Position numbers and translations under genes: made by a program. 64,000 nt of DNA from Apoda limacodes (Eukaryota; Arthropoda; Insecta; Lepidoptera; Limacodidae), in assembly GCA_946406115.1 (NCBI GenBank), contig OX291557.1, positions 19,996,501-20,060,500 of the forward strand, written 5' to 3'. How positions within the stretch are numbered: position 1 is the first letter of the stretch; every line of letters starts with the position of its first letter. A model generated the notes under the pieces. It was given only the letters and a program-made list of their open reading frames with translations, was not told where the DNA came from and did not search any database. Shown piece by piece: positions 31,160 to 42,361 of this stretch.

Positions 31160-34068
31160 TCAATAGTATTTGAAATATAAATACGTGTTTTATATTTGTA
31201 TTTGAGGCACTTTCAAATGCATCGTTATGCAGTGTTTCAACCAGGGACAGTCCGGTTTGTCAGCAATAACCTTCAGTATGTTGTTGGCGCTGCATCGCAC
31301 GCGTTGCATCAGGGAGGTAGGAAGCCGTCCACACGGGCCATGGTGAACATTCCTGAAGTGCTGCAGTGGCGGGGCAGCCCCAACAACATACGAAAACCAT
31401 AGTTGACCCACAGGCTGCTCGTGTAGAGAGACTTACAGTAAGCTTTAAATAATTTAATAAATTTTTACCTGTTAAGTGAATTGTACAAACCTGCGAGCCA
31501 ACACCTCACAGCCAACGCTCTCCGCTCTCTTTCTATATCAGTATTGTCACTAAGATATTCCGTGACCCAATGGCCCAGGTATTTTAACTCTGTGACCCTT
31601 TGCAAGGGAGTTCTACTTAGTACTACTTGTGGTAGCTCTGTGTAGTTTCTATATCGTGATTTAAAAACCAACAGCTCACTCTTTTTTTATAGTTGCATCG
31701 AACTCCATGTGACGACGCATAGAATTCGCGATTATTAATAAGCCTCCTCAAGGCTCTGATTGAAGTGCTTAGCAGCACTATGTCATCAGCATAACTAATA
31801 TTATTTACACATGTTCCGTTAACGGAACAACCAACGCCTGCGCTGCTGAGCTCCACAATCAGCTGATTTATAAACAGATTAAAAAGCTTTGTGGAGGTCA
31901 GACCACCCTGTCTTACTCCGCAAGTGAATCTGTAGATATCAGAATAATCTGTACATAATAGAACTTGTCCACCTCACTACGTTTTCCTGATTTTGGTACC
32001 AATAATCAAAAACAGCCACTAATTCTTCACCGGAAAGCCTATGTCTCTAAGTTTTTTCCATAGAATCTTATGAGAAACATAGTCAAATGCCTTAGACAGG
32101 TCCAAAAACAGGCGTTTTTCTATTTGTGTAGTACTGGACCTTGTGTTTGAGACTAAGTATGGCAGCTTCATTAGATACCCTGGGTCGAAACCCAAACTGT
32201 GCCTGATGTGTGCATGATAATGAGGATGCTAAGTCAAATGTTCATCAAGCAAACTATCCAGCACTTTTGCAACTGTTGTTGCCAAAGATATAGGCCTGTA
32301 ATTGGACCCGTCAGAGGGGTCTCTAGTCTTATTTTTGACCACAACGGTCTTCATGAGTTCGTCCGGAAGGTACGCATGGTCGACACAAAGAGAGAACAGC
32401 ATCGCTAAAACTCTAGTTAAATGTGGACCGGCGTACTGCAAGTGCACAATACTGAGTCCATCGTACTCCGGCGATTTTCCTTTATTCATGTTATTAATGT
32501 TAGATGCCACTTTTTTGGCTGTAAATACAATTTGTGTCCCAGGAACAACAGCTTTCTCAGTAGAGACCACCGGCGACACGCTAGCCACATCTAAATGTGT
32601 GCTTGAATGAGCTACAAAAAGTTTTTTAAACATATTTGCAATACCTTGGGGATCACAGATTCCCTCAACGCTCACGGGAAGACTCGGCTTCGGATTTAAT
32701 TTATTCGTATTCTTCCAGAATTTGCCAAACTTTTTTGAGGTATGTAAGGAAGTCAGAACATCCATTTTTATTAGTTCGGAATTATTCAGGCACCATCATA
32801 GCTTGGCTTTAAATTTTTTCCTGAATTCGTTCATAAGGTTATAAGCATTTCTTCCAAGAGGTTTTCCCAAAACACCCAATTCCTAAATTGAAGCCTTATT
32901 GCCTCACCATGAGCTTTCTGAACATATTTGATCGAGCCTATTACTGTCTTTCTCTTAGTGTTCATGACACAATGTTTTTATATAAATCTATACATATAAT
33001 AAAATTGTAGGACAGTCAAAACTGTACATTGAATATTTTTTTTAAAGAATACTTGGGGTGTGATCTACAATCGATACTACTACAAAAATATAGTATTTAG
33101 AATTTTTGTCTGTTTGTCTGTATGTATGTTCGGGATAAACTCAAAAAGTACTGCATGGATTTACTTCAAATTTGGCACGAATATTATTAAGAAGTCGACT
33201 CAACATATAGGCTACATATTATCACGCTATCACCTGCGGGGAACGAGCAGTGAACCTTTTTTTCTTCAACGCATTCTGTAACAACGTGTAATCTAACGAC
33301 GCATATTTGACTTGCTTCTTAATTATTAATTATTCTTCTCACACATAGCCATTTATTTTATGTTAAAAAATCGTGTAAAGTCATAACTTAGATGTGTTAT
33401 AATTTTTCACTAATAATTTTTCAATAGTTTCCTATTTGCTAACTAGATGGCGTTGGCGTCGAATAAGATTGCGCTATAGTTTCTTTCACAAAAAGTGATG
33501 TTATAGTATAGCGTTCTCGCAGACGACGTTTCCCGAGAGCGACAACCCAAGCCGAGGCTTCCCCCGCGGGGAGCCCTTGTGCGTTGGGCGCTATATGGAC
33601 TGAGGCTCCTTCAGAGTCTCGCCCCAAAAAACCCGGTGAAGCAGTAATGGCTGCAGCAGCCAACTGCAGTCAGTTCAGAAAAAAAAAGCAGATGACGTCG
33701 CGGGCAGCAGCTAGTTGTTAATAACAGACTTATGTTCTAAGTTTTGACAAAGTTTTCCTGCACACTGTGTAAGCTTTTCAGGAAAATCAATAATTTTAAA
33801 CTTTCTATTACATAGCGTAGTAAGTATATTTATCTATTTGCTCAGGTTTCCTTTCACCCCATACTACTTTATTTATACCTGTTTTCTTAGGAACAAGCTC
33901 TGGCTTTAAGATTTTAAAGTTGCACGTAAGTTCTAGTGGAAAATGATCTGACCACCTGACGTCATGGAGCACCTTCACGTCCAGAACTGACTGCATTGCG
34001 GCTTCTGTTTCTACACAATGGTCAAGCCAGGTACAGGTATTATGCACATCACCTATGAACGTATTAAT
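31160..34068 (-). mobile_element. 5'-truncated non-LTR retrotransposon (LINE), interrupted by a Helitron
   Basis: Minus-strand pieces in order: the end of an endonuclease domain (NTCTWLDH near 34035, then WSDHFPLEL near 33935), the RT finger/palm start (32765-32229, with KGKSPEYDGLSIVHLQYAG and NYRPISLATTVAKVLD), the catalytic box NNISYADDIVLL (near 31800), the ELKYLGHW and DIERERRALAVR block (31671-31465), and the C-terminal RVRCSANNILKVIADKPDC block (31411-31190). Frame breaks separate most pieces, so it is dead. The same family is at 56240-58112. The Helitron at 32987-33714 splits the copy between endonuclease and RT. The 5' side is lost beyond about 34068. Confidence 0.88.
32987..33714 (+). 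mobile_element. Non-autonomous Helitron (728 bp) inside the LINE
   Basis: It starts TCTATACATATAATAAAATT at 32987 with A before it, and ends GCGGGCAGCAGCTAG at 33714 with T after it, the exact A|T insertion expected of Helitrons. The interior carries the 5' terminal module (ATCTACAATCGATACTAC..TTTTTGTCTGTTTGTCTG) and, at 33520-33690, a GC-rich segment matching the leader and first codons of the Helitron at 46667-48227 (CAACCCAAGCCG, GGGCGCTATATGG, CCTTCAGAGTC and a MAAAA-like start). It is thus a deletion derivative of a Rep/helicase-coding Helitron. Confidence 0.9.
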
Positions 34069-34134
34069 GACAATGCAAAATAAGATGACTTATACGTAAA
34101 TTAAAAATACTAGTGTCTTGTCATCATTGACTTA

Positions 34135-34560
34135 TCGATACTAATATTATAAAGCGGCAAATTTTGTGAGTTTATAGGCAGTTCTCTGTGGAACTACTAA
34201 ACCGATTTTGAAAATGCTTTTGCCAGTGGAAAGCTGAATTATTCCTGAGTGGTATTAGCTATAAAATGTTTGATAAAAATGCGTTTTTAGTTCAAAATAT
34301 CAGTGCTAGTAATCAAGTCGTAAAAAAAAAAATATTTCTTTACGTTGCAACGAAGCAATAAGGTGAACTGATTTATGACACAGTGATAGCTAGAGGGATT
34401 TTAAAGAATATAGAATATTTTTTGTTTTGGTCAAGGGTTGCTTCTTAGTGCATACAACATGCTGTATTTGCGGCACCGAGATAGGTTTAGGGACAGAGAA
34501 AAACAAAGTTAATACTTTTATCCTGATGGAAAGTTTTCACGGGAATAGTTTAGTTAGTAA
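34135..34560 (+). mobile_element. Helitron-like fragment
   Basis: TCGATACTAATATTATAAAG begins with the TC-end module, followed by the standard text (CTAAACCGATTTTGAAAATG). A typical hairpin plus CTAG end is not found; the copy fades near a GTTTTCACGGGAATAG segment. The GAGATAGGTTTAG phrase at 34478 recurs at 59468. Confidence 0.55.
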
Positions 34561-34876
34561 AATATTTATTAATTAATTATTAATAAATAAAATCAATTTT
34601 TCATTTTGTTTGTTGTATTAGGTTTTGTGGTATTAATTAGTTATTTTTAATACTATTATGTTTATGAAACTTAAATAAATAAAACACGAATGACACAATA
34701 GATTGATTGAATTCGAAGTGAATTATATCACAATTCACTGTGTTTTTTGAAATTGTGACATCGCACAATTGCAAAAAATTGTTATAGTACTAACTTAAAA
34801 TATAATTATAGGAATTTTATTGTATTAACTAGTATTAAATTGCTAACATTTAATAAATAAAACCTTTTTATCAAAA
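34561..34876. other. AT-rich intergenic DNA
   Basis: Nothing recognised. Confidence 0.4.
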
Positions 34877-34998
34877 AAAAACAACCGGCTTCAAAAAGAT
34901 GCACTAAAAAGGTAAAATAATTACTTATTATAACCGAACATGCATAAAAAAAACATTCGAATTGAGAAACTCCTTCTTTTTTCAAGTCGGTTAAAAAT
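34877..34998. repeat. Short inverted-repeat element (AACCGACTTCAAAAA ends)
   Basis: AACCGGCTTCAAAAAG at the left and CTTTTTTCAAGTCGGTTAAAA at the right are imperfect complements, around about 90 bp. The right end recurs at 54205-54240 (TTCTTTGAAGTCGGTTAAAA). A common small terminal-repeat element. Confidence 0.55.
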
Positions 34999-35419
34999 AT
35001 TACCCTATCTGGTATTGATTACTATGGAATGAGCCTGGATTAGTTATTTTTACATGAAAATTTTGTTAAATTGTTTGTATAATTTTCTGATGTAGGACTT
35101 TGTACGCAGTACTTGTGTCATATTCCAAATCTACATGCAATATGATACTTTCAAGGATGCATGTTATAGTTGTTCTTAGATTAGGGCTAGATCTACTTTT
35201 TCTGTAATCACAGCCTCACAATGTTGGTATTATGTTATTTGTATTTCAACTAAAAATTGTTAAAATAATGTATTTTGTATGTCAAATACACGACTTTAAA
35301 ATATTTTGTAATTTGTATTATAATTACAGCATAGTATGTATGTATTTTGCCCAGCCCTGGTTACAACTAAAGAAATTTAATCTAGACAGATAAAAAAAAA
35401 CGTAGTCTGTAAACCAAAG
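34999..35419. other. AT-rich intergenic DNA
   Basis: Nothing recognised between the small inverted-repeat element and the transposase remnant. Confidence 0.4.
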
Positions 35420-35757
35420 TAGATATTCAAAGTCACTTCGTAGTTCTGCATTCAAGCAAAGCGTACAACTATAATATCAGAGAGGTTTTTAATTTGTGCT
35501 GACCACATCTCCACAAGATTGAAAAGTTGTATAAATCTATTAACGGCAGACCTGGAGTTGCCGCCGGAACTTTAAAGGCTTTGAAGGATTTATCTGCTCT
35601 TAAACAGATAAATGGAAAAGTCCTTTGTATTGTTGTCTTATGATCGATGAAATGGCAATCAAGAAAAAAATCGAATGGGTTGGGAAAAAATCCAAGATTA
35701 TGTAGATTTTGGTGGTGGTTTGGAATTTGGATACCGATGAGGTTGATCAAGCTTTGA
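35420..35757 (+). pseudogene. P-element/THAP9-type transposase remnant
   Basis: In one frame the plus strand reads SSKAYNYNIREVFNLC, a TGA stop, PHLHKIEKLYKSINGRPG, then LKALKDLSALKQINGKVLC. After a frame change comes MIDEMAIKKKIEW, then in another frame YVDFGGGLE, and finally LDTDEVDQALTA. This order matches the start of the RNase H-like catalytic region of P-element transposases and THAP9, where the first catalytic Asp lies in the (L/M)xDEM motif. At least one stop and two frameshifts make it inactive. It is on the same strand as, and 4.3 kb downstream of, the THAP gene, whose product has the two domains that normally precede this segment. A minus-strand frame over the same bases (35469-35750) is a shadow. 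Confidence 0.78.
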
Positions 35758-36527
35758 CAGCGGCGCCTTTAAATCGATTTCGCGCAGACGGCAAATGCCC
35801 ATCATTAATTTGGTGTTGTGAGGTCATAGTACTTTGAAAAAAAGTGGAACGCTTGGTTTTTATAGAGATAGGCGTACTTGCGTTATCTATTTAGATTTAT
35901 GTGCTGACAAATATAGGGAAAACTTAGCGTAAAATCGAAAATTAATTGATTAAAATTATATTACATATGATATAGAATAGTACATTACTGACATGGCCGC
36001 GAAAGTATGCCTTTGCTGGATAAGTAGAGGTTGACGGCCGTACCGTAGGTCGATAAACATGCGATAAACACCAACGTTGCGAGCGAGTTATATTTTAGCA
36101 CATTAGAAGTTAACAAATGTTCACCCAATGCTATAAATCTTAAGTGCTATCTACTTTATATCATTAAGTGATCTAATTTCATGATATCTTTACACTGATA
36201 GGACATTTACAATTTCTTGACTCAGTCAGCCAACGAAGGTGCCTAGACAGAGCAATCGTAAGGTAAGGTGCGCGGCGAGAACGGGAGCGAGCGCATCCGA
36301 TTACCCTATACCTATCGTCACTTACTGAATGCGTAAATAAAAATAATGTTGCGGCTGTGTCTCAGATATGCGTGCAATATTATAAATGCTAAACTGTCTC
36401 TGACTTTTACCTTTTACGGCTTACCGTTTTCAATGAAAGGCAAAGGTAGCTTTTAACTTGGGAAAGGACATAGGCTACATAGAAACGTCAAGTGTAAATT
36501 GAATTCTAAAGAAACTTTCGTGAATAC
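35758..36527. other. Intergenic DNA
   Basis: A GC-richer patch at 36225-36310 (AGGTGCGCGGCGAGAACGGG) and old Helitron-like text at 36375-36480 (TATTATAAATGCTAAACTG) are visible. No gene supported. Confidence 0.4.
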
Positions 36528-36732
36528 TCAGGTTGTGAGATGAGCTTCCTGCCAAGGTTTTCTCTAAGGACTACAGTATGGGGTTCGTCAAGAAAGAATT
36601 TATTAGATTATTGAAGGGTCGGAACGCGCGAGTTATGCCCCAGAAAAGCGCGCTATAGGCTGCGGTAACCGCTTACCATCAGGGGGACCGCAAGCTTGTT
36701 TGCCACCACCAGTTAGTGGTTTTAAAAAAAAG
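36528..36732 (+). mobile_element. LINE 3' end fragment
   Basis: CTTCCTGCCAAGGTTTTCTC, ACTACAGTATGGGGTTCGTC, TTATTAGATTATTGAAGGGT and TTTGCCACC...AGTGGTTTTAAAAAAAA match the 16865-17210 family. The final coding residues are scrambled by substitutions. Confidence 0.8.
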
Positions 36733-37018
36733 CACACTGGGAGTTAAAATGTATCGGGCCTAATGCTGAGACGATTATAATAAAGAAAAGGATATGGCTG
36801 ATTAAAAAACCGTCTTTGTACCTACGACACGCACTTAACCACTAGGGTTCTGTAAAATGAGAATTATTGCGAATATCTGACAACTTCTGAACTGATTTTG
36901 TTTAATAAAAGAATTTTCAAAAATATTTTAAAAGTTTATTGTCGTTAAATATTTTCAGATTATCAAATTTTTCAAAAAGGATAGGAAATATTTTTTTTTA
37001 CTTCGGAATTCAATTACT
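36733..37018. other. AT-rich intergenic DNA
   Basis: Nothing recognised. Confidence 0.4.
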
Positions 37019-37266
37019 CGCAAAATATACATCTAAGGGTCGGCTCAGACCGAGACGCGACGCGACGCCGTAGTTATGAGATAGCAACATATTATGGAGC
37101 TTGTTTCAAGACTAAAAGTTACACGTCTCAACGTCGCGCAACGCTTCTTGGGGTACAACGATACGTAACTTCTCTCTTATGTTCACACAATAATGTGTTG
37201 CTATCTTAAAACTACCGCGTCGCGTCGCGTCTCGGTCTGAACCGACCCTTAGATGTATATTTTGCG
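37019..37266. mobile_element. Palindromic element (AAGGGTCGG terminal repeats)
   Basis: The left arm CGCAAAATATACATCTAAGG, GTCGGCTCAGACCGAGACGC and GACGCGACGCCGTAGTT, AGATAGCAACA(T/C)ATTAT pairs with the right arm read on the opposite strand, over about 75 bp with a few mismatches. The centre is about 100 bp with a further ACGTCTCAACGTCGCGC. Noncoding MITE. The pairing continues outside the AAGGGTCGG ends into ATATACATCT, so the true element ends are uncertain. Confidence 0.85.
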
Positions 37267-37314
37267 TGTTATTCACAAAAATTTTGTATCTTTTTGCCTA
37301 GTAAACAAGGTCAG

Positions 37315-37390
37315 TAATGTGTTGCTCTTTTAAAGAATGCTACGTCGTTCCGCGTAGCGTTCCATCTTGGTATGAGCCGACCCTTAGAGA
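37315..37390 (-). repeat. Third, diverged arm of the AAGGGTCGG element
   Basis: The complement reads AAGGGTCGGCTCATACCAAG, then ACGCTACGCGGAACGACGTA and AAGAGCAACACATT, parallel to the arms at 37019-37266. A second partial element or an asymmetric duplication lies beside the palindrome. Confidence 0.65.
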
Positions 37391-38037
37391 AAAACTGCTT
37401 AATAACCACAAATGCATTTTTGAAGTCTTAACAGCGCACGATGAGGTGTGCGAAATCAAGTTTCAACCCTCGGTTCAATGTATGGTGAGCTAAAAATTTA
37501 ACCAAATAAAAAAATTACCCTTTAAAAAAATCTCGATTTTCTTATCCGATCTGGATGGCATTCACAAAAGACACCTTTATATCATTTGATAATCGATGCA
37601 AAAGCGGAGGAATTATAAGGCTGTGACATTAAATAGACATGACGAATTAATAAGAGGTCTTTTTTTTCATTTGGCTATGGAACCCTTAAAAACAACAAGA
37701 AAGAAAGGTTAAGTAAGTATTAGATTGAACCGCTAAGCTGATTTTAGCATAAAAGGAAGGATATAGCAACTTAAAATACTTTAAATGTGAGTCGCATGCG
37801 CACTTAGTTTCGTACCAACTGAAAGAAAAATTCAAAAAGAATAAAGGAGGCTTTCGTACTCAAAAAACGTCAAATCTAAGTCAAACCACGCACAAAGGGG
37901 TTTTATAGTAAATGGTTATTTCAAAGAATATTTACCAAATAAAAACAGTGCATTCAGATGTTTGTCATTTAGCGAGTACATACATAATTTATAGCAAAAA
38001 TAGCTTCGTTCCAACCGGGTGTCCCACGACAACTCCT
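37391..38037. other. AT-rich intergenic DNA
   Basis: No feature recognised. Confidence 0.4.
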
Positions 38038-38300
38038 TTTTAGGGTTCCGTACCCAAAGGGTAAAAACAAGATCCTATTACTAAGACTCCGCTCTGTCAA
38101 TAGGCTGTATCTCATGAATCGTGATAGTTAGACAGTTGATTTTTTTACAGAAGATGTATTTCTGTTGGCGCTATAACAACAAATATTAAAAAACAGAATA
38201 TAATATATATTTAAGGGGGTCCCATACAACAAACGTGATTTGTTCTTTTCTTTCTTGTTGTTTTTCTAGTTTTTATAGTTCATTGTACGGAACCCTTCGT
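38038..38300 (+). repeat. Dispersed GGTTCCGTACCCAAAGGGTA repeat, left part
   Basis: Matches the complement of 59870-60080: GGGTTCCGTACCCAAAGGGT, ACTAAGACTCCGCT, ATCGTGATAGTTAGACAGTT, ACAGAAGATGTATTTCTGTT and CATACAACAAACGTGATTT. It stops at CGGAACCCTTCGT where the 5S-bearing element is inserted. The expected next words (GCGAGTCCGACTCGCAC) appear at 39829, on the other side. Confidence 0.85.
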
Positions 38301-39827
38301 CACGGTAAAAAAGAATTAGTTGAGCCAAGAGAATATTGTTTCATATATGCACCAACGAATATTTGCTTCATCCAAGACATTATTTCTTTTAAATATTTAA
38401 AATTATATGAAGTTAGCACAAGATCAAATTTCTTTGAACCAGTAAATAAAACTCTATCAGTTTGAAACATTATTTAATTCATTGAAGAAAATAATGCTTC
38501 TTTATTTGAAACACTTAGTTTTCTAGGGCGTAGAACTTCGTGTGTTATTGCACGGAAGAAATTTTTATTTCACACAAGAGAATAGTGCTCTTAACTTGAC
38601 TACGGCAGCTCTTAAATTAATAACATTATATTTTAGTTTAAAACAAAAAATGTTTCGGTCCAAAATTACATAGTTATTTTTTAAAGAGCCCTACACGCCT
38701 CTTTTCTGGAGGCTTGGGCCATATAAAGTCAGTCTACCGCACTGACTTAGTGTGTCTTGGCGGACGTTTGTCGAGCTAGCCCTACTGCAGAGGCACCGGC
38801 CTCTTTTCTGGAGGCTTGGGCCATATAGAGTCAGGTCTACCGCACTGCCTTTATATGGACTTTGTCGAGCTTAGTAGCTATTCTCGCCTTTAGCTGATTA
38901 TTCAGTGTTATGTTTAATCATAATTGTTATGACTAACGATCCTTCTTAAACATGGAAGAAAGAAATGTGTGCCGCTAAGCGGTCACCCATCCAAGTACTG
39001 ACCACGGTCGACGTTGCTTAACTTCGCTTATCGTTTCAGATAGACGAATGCGACTGGGCCACGAACTTTTCAATTCTCAGATAATAATTAACTGTAGGTT
39101 TCTTGCATGAACTGATACTAATTTGACGATCAAAACCCTACAATAAACAATTATTTAAAATTAAAATCCAACACGAAAGCCTTTGAAGGACAGTGATGAG
39201 GTTCGTTCAGTTTTAAAATGCAGGTATTTACTTTAAAGAAAAGAAAATTCGTTTAAAGCGATACTAGCTGATTAATTTCAACGAAAATGTTTAATATTTT
39301 AAAGCAGAAATATTATTTGTTTCGACTGAAATAAGAGTTTCAGCTTAAAATATCAGATTTTGAGTCAAGAATCTAACAAATTCTGTTAAAATTATTATTT
39401 TCTCTAATTCAAAACAATATTATCTTAACTGAACATTTCACTGGCTTTGATTTAAGATACAATTATTTTAATCGAAAGATATAGTTTTTAGTAAGTAACG
39501 TGGCAGATTTAAGAAAACCATGATTTTAGCGCAAAATAAATTATATCAAAGCAAAATTATTTTTTGTTTCAAACGAAGAAAAATAAAATGTTGCATATAA
39601 AAATGTATTTATTTCATACAAGAACATTAACTGTCTTAGGGTAACTAATTTAAGTTTGGTTGATCTAAAACGTACATTTATTTTACAATTTAGATTGATA
39701 AAATGAAATTCTTTCCAGGAATTGATATTGCCTTCTGTGAACAAAATATGTCCAAAATAGTTGGATTTCTTGACTGAATGCAAATTATTTTGGTGGAATA
39801 GAACTTGGAAACTCTTTTTTTTCCGTG
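38301..39827 (-). mobile_element. 1.5 kb element carrying a 5S rRNA-like segment, copy 2
   Basis: Full-length homologue of 9973-11489 in the opposite orientation. Its ends are clean because it sits inside another repeat: CACGGTAAAAAAGAATTAG at 38301 and, complemented, CACGGAAAAAAAAGAG at 39827. The same internal order is present: AT-rich arm, two copies of the CCTCTTTTCTGGAGGCTTGG unit (38698-38720 and 38799-38820), the 5S-like block, and AT-rich arm. It has no transposase frame; open frames at 38235-38465 and 39541-39891 cross repeat boundaries. Confidence 0.82.
38973..39062 (-). pseudogene. 5S rRNA-derived segment, copy 2
   Basis: The complement contains AAGTTAAGCAACGTCGACCG and TACTTGGATGGGTGACCGC, the 5S internal control region. 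It shares with copy 1 the same diverged 5' part (GTGGCCCAGTCGCATTCG) and the same loss of the normal 3' end, so the 5S piece was in the ancestor of both copies. Confidence 0.8.
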
Positions 39828-40095
39828 TACGCGAGTCCGACTCGCACTTGGCCGATTTTTTTTTTGTATCTGATGAATTATTGCAAATCAAGTTTCTCTC
39901 TTTAAATGTTTAATTTTAATACAACACAATGTATAAAATCTATGTAAAGAGTTTCTTTGTTTTTTTGTTTGTACGCGTTAATCTCTAAACTACCAGCCAG
40001 ATTTGAAATAATATTTTTGCATTTGATAGCCCGATTCTTGGGGAAAGGAAAAGCTATTTAACATCACTCTACGGCCCTTAGGAGCTGAGCAGGAA
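39828..40095 (+). repeat. Right part of the interrupted dispersed repeat
   Basis: Starts GCGAGTCCGACTCGCACTTG, GCCG and a T-run, the continuation of 38038-38300. From 39955 it carries the AAGCTATTTAACATC...GAGCTGAGCA segment that also follows the repeat at 25275-25390. Confidence 0.75.
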
Positions 40096-40749
40096 GAAAC
40101 AAAGTCAGACCCCAGAGCGAAAATGTAGGCAAGCGATGCTACGAGAGATGGCAACAACAGAAAGAGCACAACGGCTGCCGGGTCAGTTATAATATTATAC
40201 CTAGATAGTTGATTTACAACATTTACTTTTTTTATTTATTTTTGACATATGTTCCTACATACCTAGATGTGTTATAATTCTACAAACTCGGCTAGGTGTG
40301 GATTTCTTATAATAGCTGCAGAACGAAAATCAACAAAACCTGCTAATGTACCAAGTTTGCTGAGTTTTAGGCCTTATCAGATTGGAGTGGCTAACGTATA
40401 TACTATACCCGTGTTATCACATTAAGATAAGACGCGTACACAGTTGATAACGCTTAACAGTATTGCACAGGTGCGCCTCCCGGTGTACTGGCACTTAACG
40501 TACCAGAACTATGACTCATCCCTTATTTACGTTCATTACAACATTATACTATTTTACTTTTTCCCATCGCACCTCTGAACCTTAAGAGGATACACTTTGC
40601 GGCGCCTCGCAGCGGGCTCCATACAAACGAATTTCTCATTTGCTTTCGACATTTACTGATCAATCACTGTAAAATTTATTTTACCTATGTCTATGGTTTT
40701 TCCAAAATCTTGTAAAACGTTCTATTAACTAGAAATCTTTTTTAAAACA
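40096..40749. other. Intergenic DNA
   Basis: No supported gene. Slightly GC-richer patches at 40465-40500 and 40590-40620. Confidence 0.4.
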
Positions 40750-41240
40750 TTTGTTAAGCCGTCACCACAGCCTATGGACCCTTGCAACACCAGGGACATT
40801 ACCTCGTGAGTTGCCGATCTTTTAAAATCTAATAACTTTTTTTCTGAAGAACCCTATACTGTAGTCCTGTATTAAGCGATGATGGAAAGGAGGCAGTGGC
40901 ATCATTTCAAACAATTCCTTAGAACACAATCCATTTTACAAGCGGTAGAACACACACAGGAAGGCAAACTCTCTCCTCAGAATTAAAGGTTCGATATGGC
41001 TTGTAAGGTTGGGATCGTCAACATTTCTCTTAGCTCTTCGTTGAACCAAGTCAAAAGGTCGAAGCTGGTACCGGGTGTACCTGCCCAGAGGTGGCAACAG
41101 CACTTCATGTGGAGCTGAAACAGAATGTAGGTACTTACAGTTTTTTATGGGACCGTTTCCTCCAACACATCGTATTTGAACACGCGTTACACCTGGTGTT
41201 AGGTAAGTGGATAAAAAATTAAATCTTTTCAGATGCAATC
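40750..41240 (-). mobile_element. LINE 3' region: ORF2 C-terminal part and tail
   Basis: Minus-strand reading has FDLVQRRAKRNVDDPNLTSH and IEPLILRREFAFLCVFYRL (41110-40936), the conserved motif just before the RT C-terminal tail. It then runs, with breaks, into TTATTAGATTTTAAAAGATC, a CCTGGTGTTGCAAGGGTCC segment and GGTGACGGCTTA near 40760. Same family as 43838-44290. Confidence 0.8.
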
Positions 41241-42360
41241 AAATAAAACATTAATATGGAATAGACAGTACGGGATTGATATGGTTTTTAAATATTAGCA
41301 TCTACCTAAAACGATTAAAATTTATATTAGTTAGTGATATTTGTTTATTAAGCATATTGGAATATATGGCTGGGTGGGTATTTTTACAGGTGCATGAATT
41401 TTATTAGATCTAGTCTTTTTAATGTAGCCACTTAACCTTAATATTAACGAAATTAGAAATTACATTAGTACTACTTTTGATGACTAATTAATAGTTAAAA
41501 AATTACCATTACATTCGTTCAGAAAATTGGTAAATATAAAATATGATTGTTTATTTAGGAAACTAAAAAAACATAATAATAACATATTATCATGAAACGC
41601 TTTCCATGACCCGTTTGTAAAGCCATACACAAGTCAGCTTTCTAACACCAACATACTTGTATGTCGTCATAAACATGAGCAAATTCGCAAAAGGCGCTAA
41701 TGTGTCATCGAAGTGGAACTTTGGGAACAGCCAAACCATTCTCTTCCGAGTAACAAAGTACCGCTTCGCTTTTGGTTAAACGGAAATGGGGGGCGATGAT
41801 ATTAATCGTCGTCCCAGCCTGGCCAAGTTACGCAGACGCAAGATCTACGCAGGAAATAAGTGAGCAGGTTCGATTATTATATGTAATTTTGTTGTCGATT
41901 TAGTTTTTGGAAATTTTTCAAAAAGAATTTTTTTTAAGGAGGGTTTTGAAAACTTAAAAATATCATATTTAAGGCAAACTTTTTGTTCCCCTTATTAAGA
42001 CGCAACTTTTTTATCCGATAAACTTTAAGGGGTCGGGGGTGTGAGGGGGTGGAAAATACTGTAAAAAAAACGCAAATGCGATGAACATGTATTCAGGTTT
42101 AAGCTATGCAAAGTCAGGCTCGCCAGGTGTACATCTCACAGAGCCACTAGTAATTTAAATTATTAATATATAAATAAGTTAAGAGGCAATTTGTAAAAAA
42201 AAATTAACAATTTGTAGAATACCTATATTTTATAAGAGCTACTTAACATTTACTCATTTCAGATCACTAAAAAAAAGTGTTCTTATCACTCTTATCTTAT
42301 CATTCTTATCATACATAAAAATAAAATGAACTTTACCATTCACGCATTTAAGTAGAAATT
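41241..42360. other. AT-rich intergenic DNA
   Basis: A patch at 41690-41850 is GC-richer. Nothing recognisable is encoded. Confidence 0.4.
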
Positions 42361-42361
42361 A

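Noticed and set aside
33060..33281. 73-codon plus-strand frame
   Set aside because: It is the 5' terminal module of a Helitron read as protein.
35469..35750. 93-codon minus-strand frame
   Set aside because: It is antisense to the P-type transposase remnant, which has clear motif order on the plus strand.
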